In this document: piece by piece, positions 44,933 through 54,071 of the stretch
Layout: every line of letters starts with the position of its first letter
How positions within the stretch are numbered: position 1 is the first letter of the stretch
From: Aminobacter anthyllidis
Lineage (GTDB): Bacteria; Pseudomonadota; Alphaproteobacteria; Rhizobiales; Rhizobiaceae
DNA length: 64,000 bases
Direction: 5' to 3'
Assembly: GCF_018555685.1 (NCBI RefSeq)
Contig: NZ_JAFLWW010000013.1
Span: forward strand, 1 to 64,000
Notes under the pieces: generated by a model
Told to the model about the DNA's origin: nothing
What the model saw: the letters and a program-made list of their open reading frames with translations, nothing else
Database searches by the model: none
Made by a program: the position numbers and the translations under genes

Positions 44933-46420
44933 ATGTCGAAGAACCAGGAACTGCTTGAGAAATTCTGTGCGCTGTTTGAGCAGCGCGATGCTGACGGCAT
45001 GTCAGATATTTGGGCTGAGGACGCACTCTACGAAATTCCACTGCACGACACTGCCCTCCATGGGCGTGAAGAAATCCTGCATAACATGCGGATCGGATTG
45101 CGCGGACTGGAAGAAATCCGGATCGTGCTGGACAACGTAGTCGCAGACTCGGGTGGTGTCAGCGCCGAAGGCACGTTCTACGCCAGAAACATCGGCGTTC
45201 CTTCACGCGTCGACGGCCGGCCCTCGCGACTTGATTTCCGCTTCACCCTCATCCTGGAGATCGAGGACGGCAAGATCAAAAGGTATTCCGAGTATTTTGA
45301 TACGCGCAATCTGCGCATGGAGGAGCGGACACGTTTGTCGACCGCATCACGTCGGTCGCCGTATTGGGAAGGCACCGTCGAGGCGGGTGTCGCTCACTAC
45401 ATGGTCTACAACCACATGTTCTTCCCGGTCGTATACAAGCATTCGCCGGCAGAGGAGTATGAAGCGCTGACCAAGCGCGTCACGCTTTGGGATGTTGGTT
45501 GCGAGCGCCAGACTGAAGTTCGTGGACCTGATGCGCTGAAGCTGGTTCAGTACATCACGACCCGTGACCTTTCCAAACTCAAGACGGGTGACTGTCGCTA
45601 CACGCTATGCTGCGATCCGGAAGGTCACATCCTTTGCGACCCGGTGCTTCTCAAGCCATACGACGATGTCATCTGGCTTTCGCACGGCGATGTAGACCTG
45701 ACCCTGTGGGCGCGAGCCATCGCTATGGAAGGCAAGTTCGATGTGACCGTGTGCGAACCTGACGTGGCGCCGGTCCAGATCCAGGGACCGAATTCTCTTG
45801 CTGTCCTGAACAAGCTCGCCAGCAAGCCCGTCGATGGTCTTGGCTTCTACAAGTGCATGGAAAACACGATCGCCGGCATTGAGGCGATCGTCTCTCGCAC
45901 GGGTTGGAGCGGTGGGCTGGGGTACGAAGTATTCCCGCTCTCAAGCGACAAGGCGATGCACCTGTGGAACGCAATTCTGGAGGCCGGTAGCGAGTTCGAC
46001 ATCATGGTCATCGGACCGAACATCAACCGCGCCATCGAAAAGGGCGTGACGGACACCGGCTATCACGTCAACTCCAACATGAACCCTTATGAAGCCGGGC
46101 ACGGCCGGCTGGTCCATCTGGAAAAGGAGTTCATCGGTCGAGACGCACTGCGGAAGGTCCATGAAGAAGGTCCAGCTCGTCAGACCGTTGGCCTATTCAT
46201 CGAGGGCAATATTCCGTTGCTCGAGTGGTTCTGGCCTGTTGAGTCCGGGAAGTCGAAGGTCGGTGAGGTCCGTTGGGCAGCCCATTCATTTGCATTGAAC
46301 CGCTCGCTGGGTATCGCGCTTGTGGACGCGTCCATCCAGCAGCGTGCGCAGGTCACGGTCGATCATCCGCTCGGAAAGGTGCTGGCGACCGTCACAACGA
46401 TCCCATTCGTTACCGACTGA
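44933..46420 (+). CDS. fusion of SnoaL-like domain with DmdA/GcvT-type THF-dependent demethylase
   Basis: A 495-residue two-domain protein. Residues 1-130 are SnoaL/NTF2-like. Residues about 140-495 resemble DmdA and other GcvT-family methyltransferases: SPYWEGTVEAGVAHYMVYNH, LWDVGCERQTEVRGPDALKL, ITTRDLSKLKTGDCRYTL, SRTGWSGGLGYEVFPL and NPYEAGHGRLVHLEKEFIGR. Family members pass a methyl group from a sulfonium, amine or methoxy substrate to tetrahydrofolate. The NTF2-type front domain is unusual and may shape or open the substrate. A MetF-like gene at 55846 could process the methyl-THF formed. DMSP, betaine or another onium substrate is possible but not shown. Confidence 0.85.
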   Translation: MSKNQELLEKFCALFEQRDADGMSDIWAEDALYEIPLHDTALHGREEILHNMRIGLRGLEEIRIVLDNVVADSGGVSAEGTFYARNIGVPSRVDGRPSRLDFRFTLILEIEDGKIKRYSEYFDTRNLRMEERTRLSTASRRSPYWEGTVEAGVAHYMVYNHMFFPVVYKHSPAEEYEALTKRVTLWDVGCERQTEVRGPDALKLVQYITTRDLSKLKTGDCRYTLCCDPEGHILCDPVLLKPYDDVIWLSHGDVDLTLWARAIAMEGKFDVTVCEPDVAPVQIQGPNSLAVLNKLASKPVDGLGFYKCMENTIAGIEAIVSRTGWSGGLGYEVFPLSSDKAMHLWNAILEAGSEFDIMVIGPNINRAIEKGVTDTGYHVNSNMNPYEAGHGRLVHLEKEFIGRDALRKVHEEGPARQTVGLFIEGNIPLLEWFWPVESGKSKVGEVRWAAHSFALNRSLGIALVDASIQQRAQVTVDHPLGKVLATVTTIPFVTD

Positions 46421-46592
46421 GCCGCAACGCATAGGGAGCATCACGATTAGGCCAAAAATCGTCTGGTCAGTTCAACGACGAGTATTGGCCTATTCAGTCT
46501 CCACAAAACGATCGCGTGTCGTCCTCTTTGCGCTCCCGGAGCGAGGGGGGCGCACGCGATCAGATAACGGTGTTCATAGGCGAGGCATGATG

Positions 46593-48083
46593 ATGACTGA
46601 ACTCAAGTTCATCGACTGGAAGAACAAAGCCGCGTCCGTTCAATTCCGTGACAAAGCCTACATCGATGGAAAGTTCGTCTCGGCTCGTTCGGGAGCGAAG
46701 TTTGTCGATATCAATCCTGCTACGGATGAGATTCTCAGCGAGATCGCATCGTGTGGAGCAGAGGAAGTCGACTTGGCCGTCGCTTCTGCAAGGCGCAGTT
46801 TCAAAAGTGGCGTCTGGTCGCGTGCAGAACCTGGCTTCCGAAAAGAAGTGCTCCTGCGGCTTGCCGGATTGCTGCGAGACAATCTGCACGAGCTCGCGGT
46901 GCTTGAATCCCTGGATACCGGCAAGCTCGTCAATGATGCCGTAAACATTGATGTTCCGAGCTCTGCAGCAATCTTCCAATGGTATGCCGAAGCAATCGAC
47001 AAGGTCTATGACGAAGTCGCCCCGGCGGGAGAAAGAAATCTGGCACTGGTCAGGCGCGAGCCACTCGGAGTGATCGGCGCTGTTGTCGCGTGGAATTTTC
47101 CGCTGGATTTGGCCACCTGGAAATGCGCGCCTGCTCTCGCAGCAGGCAATTCGGTCGTGCTGAAACCAGCGGAGCAGTCGCCGCTGACGGCGCTCCGCTT
47201 GGCGGAACTCGCCTCCGAAGCTGGACTACCGGATGGTGTGCTGAACGTCGTGCCAGGGCTTGGCGAAACAGCAGGGCAAGCTCTGGGTCGACATAATGAC
47301 GTCGACTGCCTCGCCTTCACCGGCTCGACGAATGTCGGAAAACTCTTCATGGGCTACTCCGGCCAATCCAACATGAAGCCCGTCTGGCTGGAGACGGGCG
47401 GCAAAAGTCCAAACATCATTTTCGCGGACTGCAGCAATCTGGACGCCGCAGCGGATATGGCGGCTATGGGCGTTTTCTTCAATCAGGGGCAAGTCTGCTC
47501 CTCAAATTCGCGGCTGCTTGTTCAAAGAGAGATAAAGGACCAATTGCTCGAAAAGCTGGTCCAGCGCGCCGCTGCGATGCAGCCCGGTGATCCACTGGAT
47601 CCTGCTTCAAAGATGGGCGCGATGATCAGCGCCGGTCATACCTCCAACGTAATGCGCTTCGTCAACGAAGGGAAGCGCACGACGAGGTGCATCGCGGGTG
47701 GCGAACAGGTCAAAATCAATGGGCGTGGCAGTTTCGTCCAACCTACAATCTTCGACAACGTGGCGCTCGATAATCCATTGGCTGTCGAGGAAATTTTCGG
47801 GCCCGTACTGTCTATCATTCCGTTCGATAACGAGAACGAAGCGGTTAGGATCGCAAACGACAGTCCCTACGGTCTGGCAGCTTCGTTATGGACGGACAGC
47901 TTGTCCCGTGCCCACCGGCTTTCCCGTGAACTCCAGGTCGGCACGGTGTCGGTGAACACTGTCGATGCGGTGAGCCCTCTGACACCTTTCGGCGGCGTCA
48001 AGCAATCCGGCTTCGGTCGGGACCTTTCACTCCACGCACTGGACAAATACACTTCTCTGAAGACCGTGTGGATCAAGTATTGA
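46593..48083 (+). CDS. NAD(P)-dependent aldehyde dehydrogenase
   Basis: A 496-residue ALDH with all core motifs: VVAWNFPLDLATWKCAPALA (cofactor), GNSVVLKPAEQSPLTALRLA, the catalytic Glu in LETGGKSPNI and the catalytic Cys in FNQGQVCSSNSRLLVQ. The closest visible resemblance is to the PuuC/gamma-glutamyl-aminobutyraldehyde group, but specificity is not readable from sequence. Three in-frame ATGs (46587, 46590, 46593) occur; AGGCGAGG is best placed for 46593. It follows the demethylase by 170 bases. Confidence 0.92.
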   Translation: MTELKFIDWKNKAASVQFRDKAYIDGKFVSARSGAKFVDINPATDEILSEIASCGAEEVDLAVASARRSFKSGVWSRAEPGFRKEVLLRLAGLLRDNLHELAVLESLDTGKLVNDAVNIDVPSSAAIFQWYAEAIDKVYDEVAPAGERNLALVRREPLGVIGAVVAWNFPLDLATWKCAPALAAGNSVVLKPAEQSPLTALRLAELASEAGLPDGVLNVVPGLGETAGQALGRHNDVDCLAFTGSTNVGKLFMGYSGQSNMKPVWLETGGKSPNIIFADCSNLDAAADMAAMGVFFNQGQVCSSNSRLLVQREIKDQLLEKLVQRAAAMQPGDPLDPASKMGAMISAGHTSNVMRFVNEGKRTTRCIAGGEQVKINGRGSFVQPTIFDNVALDNPLAVEEIFGPVLSIIPFDNENEAVRIANDSPYGLAASLWTDSLSRAHRLSRELQVGTVSVNTVDAVSPLTPFGGVKQSGFGRDLSLHALDKYTSLKTVWIKY

Positions 48084-48179
48084 GCAGAACTTACGATACC
48101 CAATATCGACATCAACAATCTACTGCTCCAAAAAATCTTGCAGTTGGATACACCTAGTCAACCAGGAAAGGAATGAAAG

Positions 48180-50513
48180 GTGTCCGCCGAAAAGGAGGAT
48201 CCCATTGTCGCGGCACATTGGGGGACCTATCGTCTAAAGCGAGATCACGGCTCTGTCGGCAAGCTGGTTGGCTTTGAGGCGGACATGGATCCGTCTCCAA
48301 TCGGCGACGGGATGATTGGTACCCTCGACGACAAATCCCGAATTCGATTGCCCATGGTGCGGCGAAGCTGGCTGGAAGACGGTCCCGGGTCGAGAACGGA
48401 ATTGCGTGGGGCAGAGCCGTTCGTAGCGGTGACCTGGGATACTGTAGAGACGCTTGTAGCGGCAGAGTTGACCCGGGTGATTGAAGCCCACGGCAATTCT
48501 GCGATTTTTGCTGGGTCTTACGGGTGGTCGAGTGCAGGACGGTTCCACCATGCACAAAGCCAGATTCACAGGTTCTTCAACTGCATCGGCGGGTATACGA
48601 GATCAGTCAATACCTACAGTTTTGCCGCCGCCGAAGTGGTATTGCCCTACATCCTAGGCAACTTCTTTGACCTGATGACCAGCATGACAAGCTGGCCCAT
48701 CATACGCGACCACACGAAGCTTTTCGTGGCCTTTGGAGGAATGCCTCTCAGACTCTCGCAGATCAGCGCGGGTGGAGCAGGACGCCACACCCAGAAGCAT
48801 CACATGGCCAGCGCGCGCGATGCCGGCGTTGAGTTCGTCAACATCGGACCAATGCGATCAGATCTAGAGGAACAGCTTTTTGGCGAATGGATGCCGATTC
48901 GTCCGAACACTGACACAGCGTTGCTCCTGGCGATTGCGCATACGCTCTATACGGAAAAACTCTACGACTGGAAGTTTATCGAGCGATATACGAGCGGGTT
49001 CGAAAAGTTCGTTCCTTATCTCCTTGGCGCTTCAGACGGCATACCGAAGTCGGCGGCTTGGGCAGCTGCGATTTGCGATTTCCCCGCTCAAGACATCCTG
49101 CAGCTAGCGCGACGTATGGCGTCTAGCAGAACAATGATCTCGTTGAGCTGGTCATTAACCCGGCAGGAATGTGGAGAGCAACCGTACTGGGCAGCTGTGA
49201 CAGTGGCCGCCATGCTCGGGCAGATTGGCTTGCCGGGCGGCGGAGTTGGGTTTGGCTATGGCGCTGAGAATGCCATGGGTGATGAGCGCAGCGGCGTGTC
49301 AACCGCTGCATTGCCACAGGGCCGCAATCCGGTAAGCGATTTCATCCCGGTCGCTCGCATTGCTGACATGCTGCTCAATCCCGGTGATTGGTTCGACTAC
49401 AATGGCGGTAGCTATCAGTACCCGGATGTGCGGGTCGTATACTGGGCTGGCGGCAATCCATTCCATCATCATCAGGATCTGAACAACTTGCTGCTCGCCT
49501 GGCGTAAGCCAGAGACGATTATTGTCAACGAGTGGTGTTGGAACGCTACTGCCAAGCACTCGGACATTGTCTTGCCTTGTACGACCGCGTTGGAGCGCGA
49601 TGATCTTGTGTTTTCGCGGCGAGATCCGTTTGTCTTCAGGACGAAACAGATAGCAAAGCCCGCCGGCGCTGCACGCGATGACTTTGAGATTTTTCGCGGG
49701 ATAGCAAGGCACATGAATGCTGAAAATGAATTCACCGACGGACGTACCGCCGGTGAATGGCAACATTGGATCTACGAAACGACACGCGAAATATCTCGTG
49801 AAGTCGGAATAGAATTGCCTACGTTCGAATGGATCGACCAGCATGGATGGTGCGAAATTCCTGGCGTCGAGGAACTCAAGTCGATGTTGGCGGACTTCCG
49901 TAGCGACCCAGTCAGGAACCCTCTCACGACCCCGACTGGTCGCATCGAGATCTTCTCGGATGTCATCGCCTCGTATGATTACCAGAACTGCCTTGGACAC
50001 GCCGCTTGGCTTGAGCCGTCCGAATGGCTCGGAAAAGTCGAGACTTTTCCCCTTCATCTCATTTCTAACCAACCTTCCACAAAGCTGCATTCGCAGCTGG
50101 ACCACGGCCAGGTGAGTCGTGCAAAGAAGGTCCACGAACGAGAGCCGATAACTATTCATCCGGCAGACGCAGCTGAGCGCAACATCGGCGAAGGTGACGT
50201 TGTCCGGGTTTTCAATTCGCGTGGTGCCTGTCTTGCAGGTGCGGTGCTGTCGACAGCCATCCGCCCAGGCGTGGTCCAAATGAGCACTGGCTCGTGGTTT
50301 GATCCGGAAGAACCAGGTCGGCCGGGAAGCCTGTGCAAGCACGGCAACCCGAACATTCTCACTAAAGACGTTGGCACGTCCAGTCTGACCCAAGGGCCAA
50401 CGGCCCTGACTTGTCTGGTTGACGTTGAGGTCTACCGAGGCAACGTACCGGATATGACGGCGTTCGATCCGCCGGAAATTGTCGGCGCGGATGCGCTGCA
50501 GGACCTCTCATAA
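48180..50513 (+). CDS. cytoplasmic molybdopterin oxidoreductase (BisC/DMSO/TMAO-reductase-like)
   Basis: A 777-residue protein of the DMSO reductase family. Molybdenum-pterin motifs: GSYGWSSAGRFHHAQSQIHR, in which Ser of WSS is the likely metal ligand, FFNCIGGYTRSVNTYSFA, LIVNEW-type block TIIVNEWCWNATAKHSDIVL and the C-terminal GDVVRVFNSRGACLAG. It has no Tat signal and no N-terminal Fe-S cysteine motif, so it resembles cytoplasmic biotin sulfoxide reductase rather than periplasmic TorA or DmsA. It would reduce an S- or N-oxide, possibly an oxidised form of the pathway compound. The GTG start follows GGAAAGG. Confidence 0.88.
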   Translation: MSAEKEDPIVAAHWGTYRLKRDHGSVGKLVGFEADMDPSPIGDGMIGTLDDKSRIRLPMVRRSWLEDGPGSRTELRGAEPFVAVTWDTVETLVAAELTRVIEAHGNSAIFAGSYGWSSAGRFHHAQSQIHRFFNCIGGYTRSVNTYSFAAAEVVLPYILGNFFDLMTSMTSWPIIRDHTKLFVAFGGMPLRLSQISAGGAGRHTQKHHMASARDAGVEFVNIGPMRSDLEEQLFGEWMPIRPNTDTALLLAIAHTLYTEKLYDWKFIERYTSGFEKFVPYLLGASDGIPKSAAWAAAICDFPAQDILQLARRMASSRTMISLSWSLTRQECGEQPYWAAVTVAAMLGQIGLPGGGVGFGYGAENAMGDERSGVSTAALPQGRNPVSDFIPVARIADMLLNPGDWFDYNGGSYQYPDVRVVYWAGGNPFHHHQDLNNLLLAWRKPETIIVNEWCWNATAKHSDIVLPCTTALERDDLVFSRRDPFVFRTKQIAKPAGAARDDFEIFRGIARHMNAENEFTDGRTAGEWQHWIYETTREISREVGIELPTFEWIDQHGWCEIPGVEELKSMLADFRSDPVRNPLTTPTGRIEIFSDVIASYDYQNCLGHAAWLEPSEWLGKVETFPLHLISNQPSTKLHSQLDHGQVSRAKKVHEREPITIHPADAAERNIGEGDVVRVFNSRGACLAGAVLSTAIRPGVVQMSTGSWFDPEEPGRPGSLCKHGNPNILTKDVGTSSLTQGPTALTCLVDVEVYRGNVPDMTAFDPPEIVGADALQDLS

Positions 50514-50680
50514 TGAGACATCTCCTCGCGCCGCACGAAATCGTCGGCCGCCAATGGCTCGAGCTCATACCCAAGGAGCTTCGCGCTACCTCGGAGCAGT
50601 GGCGACAAACCGATGGTAGCCGACCGGCAACATTAAATCGTAAGGCGGGTACCACATACAAGCTGGGAGGATGACTTTTG

Positions 50681-51613
50681 ATGCGTTTCACATTCCGCCA
50701 ACTCGAATATTTCATTGCGGCTGGCGAGGCCGGTAGCATCACCTTGGCGTCTGAGCGGATAAATATTTCGCAGCCCTCGATTTCTACTGCCATTGCCCAT
50801 CTCGAGCAAGAAATCGGGGGAAAGCTCTTCGTACGCCACCATGCACTAGGCCTTTCCTTGACCAAAGCTGGCCGTGTTCTGTTGGTTGAAGCAAAGAGGG
50901 TGATTGATCAGGCGCAGAGCCTCTATGCGACCGCGTCGGAGGTCAATGAACAAATACGCGGCAGCCTGGTAGTCGGGTGCCTCACGACCTTGGCACCAAT
51001 GATCTTGCCTGAGCTTATGCACTCGTTTACGGCCACATATCCTGATGTTGTAATAAAGCACATTGGAACAGACCAGGAGCGATTGCTGGGGGGGCTGCGA
51101 GATGCACAGATTGATATCGCGGTCACCTATGACCTTTACATGGCGGAAGAAATATCATTCGCACCGCTGACGAAGTTGCCTATCCACGTAGTTGTAGGTG
51201 AAAAGCATCCTCTGGCTGCAAGGAGAGAAGTCAGCTTGCGAGAGCTTGTCGACGAACCGCTGCTCCTTCTCGATCTACCAATGAGCCGCGAGTACTTCCT
51301 CGCCATGTTCATGAAAGAAGGTCTGAGGCCGCGAATTGGAACGCGGTCCGAACATCAAGATGTTATCCGGACGATGGTCGCCAACGGCTACGGCTACACG
51401 CTTGCCAATGTGCGACCTCGTTCAGATTTGGCCTTGGACGGCCGCCGGGTCGTTCACGTTCGACTTTCTGGAGACCATCAACCAATGGTCCTAGGCACAG
51501 CGATTCTGGGCGAATTGCCAGCATCCCGTCTGATCAGTGTATTCCAGGACCATTGCCGAGCATGCATCTCAGAAGCCTCCATCCCGGGCATGATTGGCGG
51601 AACGTTAGGTTGA
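50681..51613 (+). CDS. LysR-family transcriptional regulator
   Basis: A 310-residue LysR protein. The N-terminal winged helix reads FRQLEYFIAAGEAGSITLAS and ISQPSISTAIAHLEQEIGGK. The effector domain (about 90-300) has the same style as the domain fused to the flavin reductase at 28659 (LVDEPLLLLDLPMSREYFLA). ATG 50681 or TTG 50678 are both served by GGGAGG. It is convergent with the M20 peptidase gene and follows the molybdenum enzyme, either of which it may control; a shared pathway ligand with the reductase fusion is an inference. Confidence 0.9.
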   Translation: MRFTFRQLEYFIAAGEAGSITLASERINISQPSISTAIAHLEQEIGGKLFVRHHALGLSLTKAGRVLLVEAKRVIDQAQSLYATASEVNEQIRGSLVVGCLTTLAPMILPELMHSFTATYPDVVIKHIGTDQERLLGGLRDAQIDIAVTYDLYMAEEISFAPLTKLPIHVVVGEKHPLAARREVSLRELVDEPLLLLDLPMSREYFLAMFMKEGLRPRIGTRSEHQDVIRTMVANGYGYTLANVRPRSDLALDGRRVVHVRLSGDHQPMVLGTAILGELPASRLISVFQDHCRACISEASIPGMIGGTLG

Positions 51614-51694
51614 CGTGACGTCCGTCGATACGGGAAACGCTGCCTACAGTCAGGTTCAGTTGCGAGGCATTGTCGATCGTTGGCCAAGTTTATC

Positions 51695-52945
51695 CTAACA
51701 AGCGATGGGCGTGCTGGGCTGACAAATGTTGCAAGCCGCAAGAGCGAGGACCTTTGTCACGGTTTCCATTTCGCTGATGATTGCATACGCACCTTCCTGT
51801 CCCGCTGACTGGAAGCCCGTGAGTGGCCCGTAGTTTACCGCCGGGATCCCTGCTTCGCACAGCCACGACGTGTCGCAGGCCGAATAGGATGTCGGCAAAA
51901 CAGCCCCAACGTGGGAGATCCTTTCGCCTGTAACGTCGGTGTAGCTCTTGGAAAGGACTTGGACGATTTCTTCATCAACGGGCAAGTCGACAGGGTTCAT
52001 TACCAGGCGCCGGCGACCCTTGATGGTCGCGGGGGGTGGCATTTCGATTTCATAAACAAAGTCCGGATCGTTGGCCTTGATGCCTTCAAGCACCGCCCTG
52101 ACATCGCCGATGACATCGTTGACGGTCTGTCCGGGAACAAAGTGCACGTCCACCACGATCGTGCAGTAGTCTGGAATGTACGGAGGCTCAGACAGATATT
52201 CCGGTCCACGCCCACCAATAATGCTGCCGACATTGAGCCGTGGGAGCGCCGGTAGTTGGGGGTAGGGCGCGCAGCTGAACTGAATCTGATCCAGCTTGTT
52301 CAGCACCGAGGTCATCTTGTTCACCGCATGGATCGTGTTCTCGCGGCGGCTGAGATGCCCCGATCGGCCGAGGACGTGAATTGCAAAATGGACGATACCA
52401 CTGTGAATAGTGGCGATGTTTGAAGACCCAAACGGCTCGGTAATGACCGCCATGTCCGTACGCACGCCGCGTTTCATCAAGTGGTGCATACCTTCGCCGC
52501 CTTGGGTCTCGCCGACCACAAATGCCAGCATCAAATCTCCGCTCAATGGGACCTTGGCCCTGCGTACCGCTTCTGCGGCCATCATGATGCAGGCAAGGCC
52601 GCCCTTCATGTTCTGAACGCCATGACCAAAAAGCTTGTCGCCTTCGACCCAGGCCGTCCATGGATCGCGTGTCCATCCGCGCGTCAAGGAGTTGATGTCG
52701 GTGTGGCCATTGAACATGAGGCTGCGGCCTCCCCCCGTGCCTTTCAGGGTGGCGACCACCTGGAAACGGCCGGGATCGACCTCGTCCATTTCGACGCTGT
52801 AGCCTCGCTCCGAGCACCACGCACAAAGGTGTTTCGCCATTGGCGTTTCTTCGCCCTTGAAGCTTGGGATGGCGACGAGATCGCTTGCGATGCTGATCAG
52901 TTCATTGGACGAAATTTCGGAGAGGCAATGTTCTGCAATGGTCAT
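51695..52945 (-). CDS. M20-family metallohydrolase (ArgE/DapE-like)
   Basis: A 416-residue amidohydrolase. Metal-site motifs: LMFNGHTDINS, HGVQNMKGGLACIMMAAEA and GETQGGEGMHHLM. The second motif has Asn where most M20 enzymes have the bridging Asp (DMKGG), a variant seen in some subgroups, so activity is likely but not certain. A dimerisation insert lies in the middle. It would hydrolyse an N-acyl or carbamoyl amino acid. It is 69 bases downstream of the DUF1028 gene on the same strand. Confidence 0.82.
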   Translation of the reverse strand: MTIAEHCLSEISSNELISIASDLVAIPSFKGEETPMAKHLCAWCSERGYSVEMDEVDPGRFQVVATLKGTGGGRSLMFNGHTDINSLTRGWTRDPWTAWVEGDKLFGHGVQNMKGGLACIMMAAEAVRRAKVPLSGDLMLAFVVGETQGGEGMHHLMKRGVRTDMAVITEPFGSSNIATIHSGIVHFAIHVLGRSGHLSRRENTIHAVNKMTSVLNKLDQIQFSCAPYPQLPALPRLNVGSIIGGRGPEYLSEPPYIPDYCTIVVDVHFVPGQTVNDVIGDVRAVLEGIKANDPDFVYEIEMPPPATIKGRRRLVMNPVDLPVDEEIVQVLSKSYTDVTGERISHVGAVLPTSYSACDTSWLCEAGIPAVNYGPLTGFQSAGQEGAYAIISEMETVTKVLALAACNICQPSTPIAC

Positions 52946-53014
52946 TTCCGCTCCGAAAGTATTGAGTACCGCTGCGCATCGTGAACAGGCTTGAAACTGA
53001 ATTGTCAGCTAGGC

Positions 53015-53680
53015 TCACACCACATCTTTGACGGGTGCCTCTGCAGGGCGCAGCGCGCGTTCTAGGTATATCGGCATCCGCGGCTCCCAGACTTTCCAAA
53101 GGTCATCCAGAGCTTGGATAGGACACGTTTCTGACCAATCGACACGCAGATCGGCGATCGCCCAGGGCAAATTGTGAACAACGACAAGCCCTGCAGAGCG
53201 GACGTTGTCCGTCTCACCACCGGCATCTAGGCCCGCATGCATAGCTGCGACCAAGCGGCCGCCAATATGCCCTGAGGCAGCCTCGAACGCGGCGACCATC
53301 GCCGCTGGCACCCTGTCTGAAGCCAGCAGGTTTCCCACGGCGGCAGAATGTATGCCAGTCGCAAAAGCCGTCGTCGGCATGCATTGAGTGCCCGTGAAAG
53401 TCCCTCCGGCCCCCTCAGGGCCGATGGCTGCAAGCTGACGGTAGCTGGAATATTCTGCCGTTGCTGACACGATATCGATGGCCTGAGCTGCAGTTGCGCC
53501 TCTCTGCATCAATTCAAGGCCACGCTGGCCTAGAGAAGGGTCGGTAAAGTTCTGCGTCACGAATGCGCCTATGCCCGATCGAGCAAAGGCGCAGCGTGCC
53601 GCCACAGCCGGCGACGAAGATGAAACTGCAGCGCCAAACATGCCACTCGATGCGCAACGAGCTACAATACTGAATGTCAT
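53015..53680 (-). CDS. DUF1028 protein
   Basis: A 221-residue protein of the Ntn-hydrolase-like DUF1028 family, with the typical opening MTFSIVARCASSGMFGAAVS, the block TQNFTDPSLGQRGLELMQRG, and a later AAVGNLLASDRVPAAMVAAF with AGGETDNVRSAGLVVV. Members often lie next to M20 peptidases or peptide/amide transport genes, as here. The reaction is not established. It forms an operon with the M20 gene. Confidence 0.85.
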   Translation of the reverse strand: MTFSIVARCASSGMFGAAVSSSSPAVAARCAFARSGIGAFVTQNFTDPSLGQRGLELMQRGATAAQAIDIVSATAEYSSYRQLAAIGPEGAGGTFTGTQCMPTTAFATGIHSAAVGNLLASDRVPAAMVAAFEAASGHIGGRLVAAMHAGLDAGGETDNVRSAGLVVVHNLPWAIADLRVDWSETCPIQALDDLWKVWEPRMPIYLERALRPAEAPVKDVV

Positions 53681-54071
53681 GATTACCTCGGCTGCGTCGA
53701 ATAATGGAGCGCTCGATCTGCTTGTTGACGAACCTTGCGCCCGAAACTAAAAAGTTAAAACCGATGAATTTCCGATGTTTGCATAGCTTTTTATTACGCA
53801 ACGCCTCTCAATAGGCGCCTGTGGTCGCCAGCTGGCACGGAAGAGCCGACTTTTGGATTTTCCGAAGCCCGGATCCAAAACGACTATTATCTTTGTGACG
53901 GGTTTTCGACATCGTACGCGCGGCCACATGGCGCGCCCCTCGATCGCAAGACCTGCCCGGTCGCACCTACCTGGGCGCGAAGCGCGATGGGTCGCACAAA
54001 CAAAGCAGTGAAAACTGCAGCACCTTATCAGCTGTGGCGAAAGCCACAGCTTGGTGCCCGATCGGTCGGGT
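53681..54071. other. divergent promoter region, no gene seen
   Basis: A 390-base segment between divergent genes (DUF1028 leftward, ArgE-like rightward). CACAGCTGTGG-like and other short symmetries are present but nothing distinctive. Confidence 0.4.

Noticed and set aside
44933-46420. Firm call as DMSP demethylase
   Set aside because: Many DmdA-like GcvT proteins have other substrates, and no DmdB, DmdC or DmdD genes are in the window.
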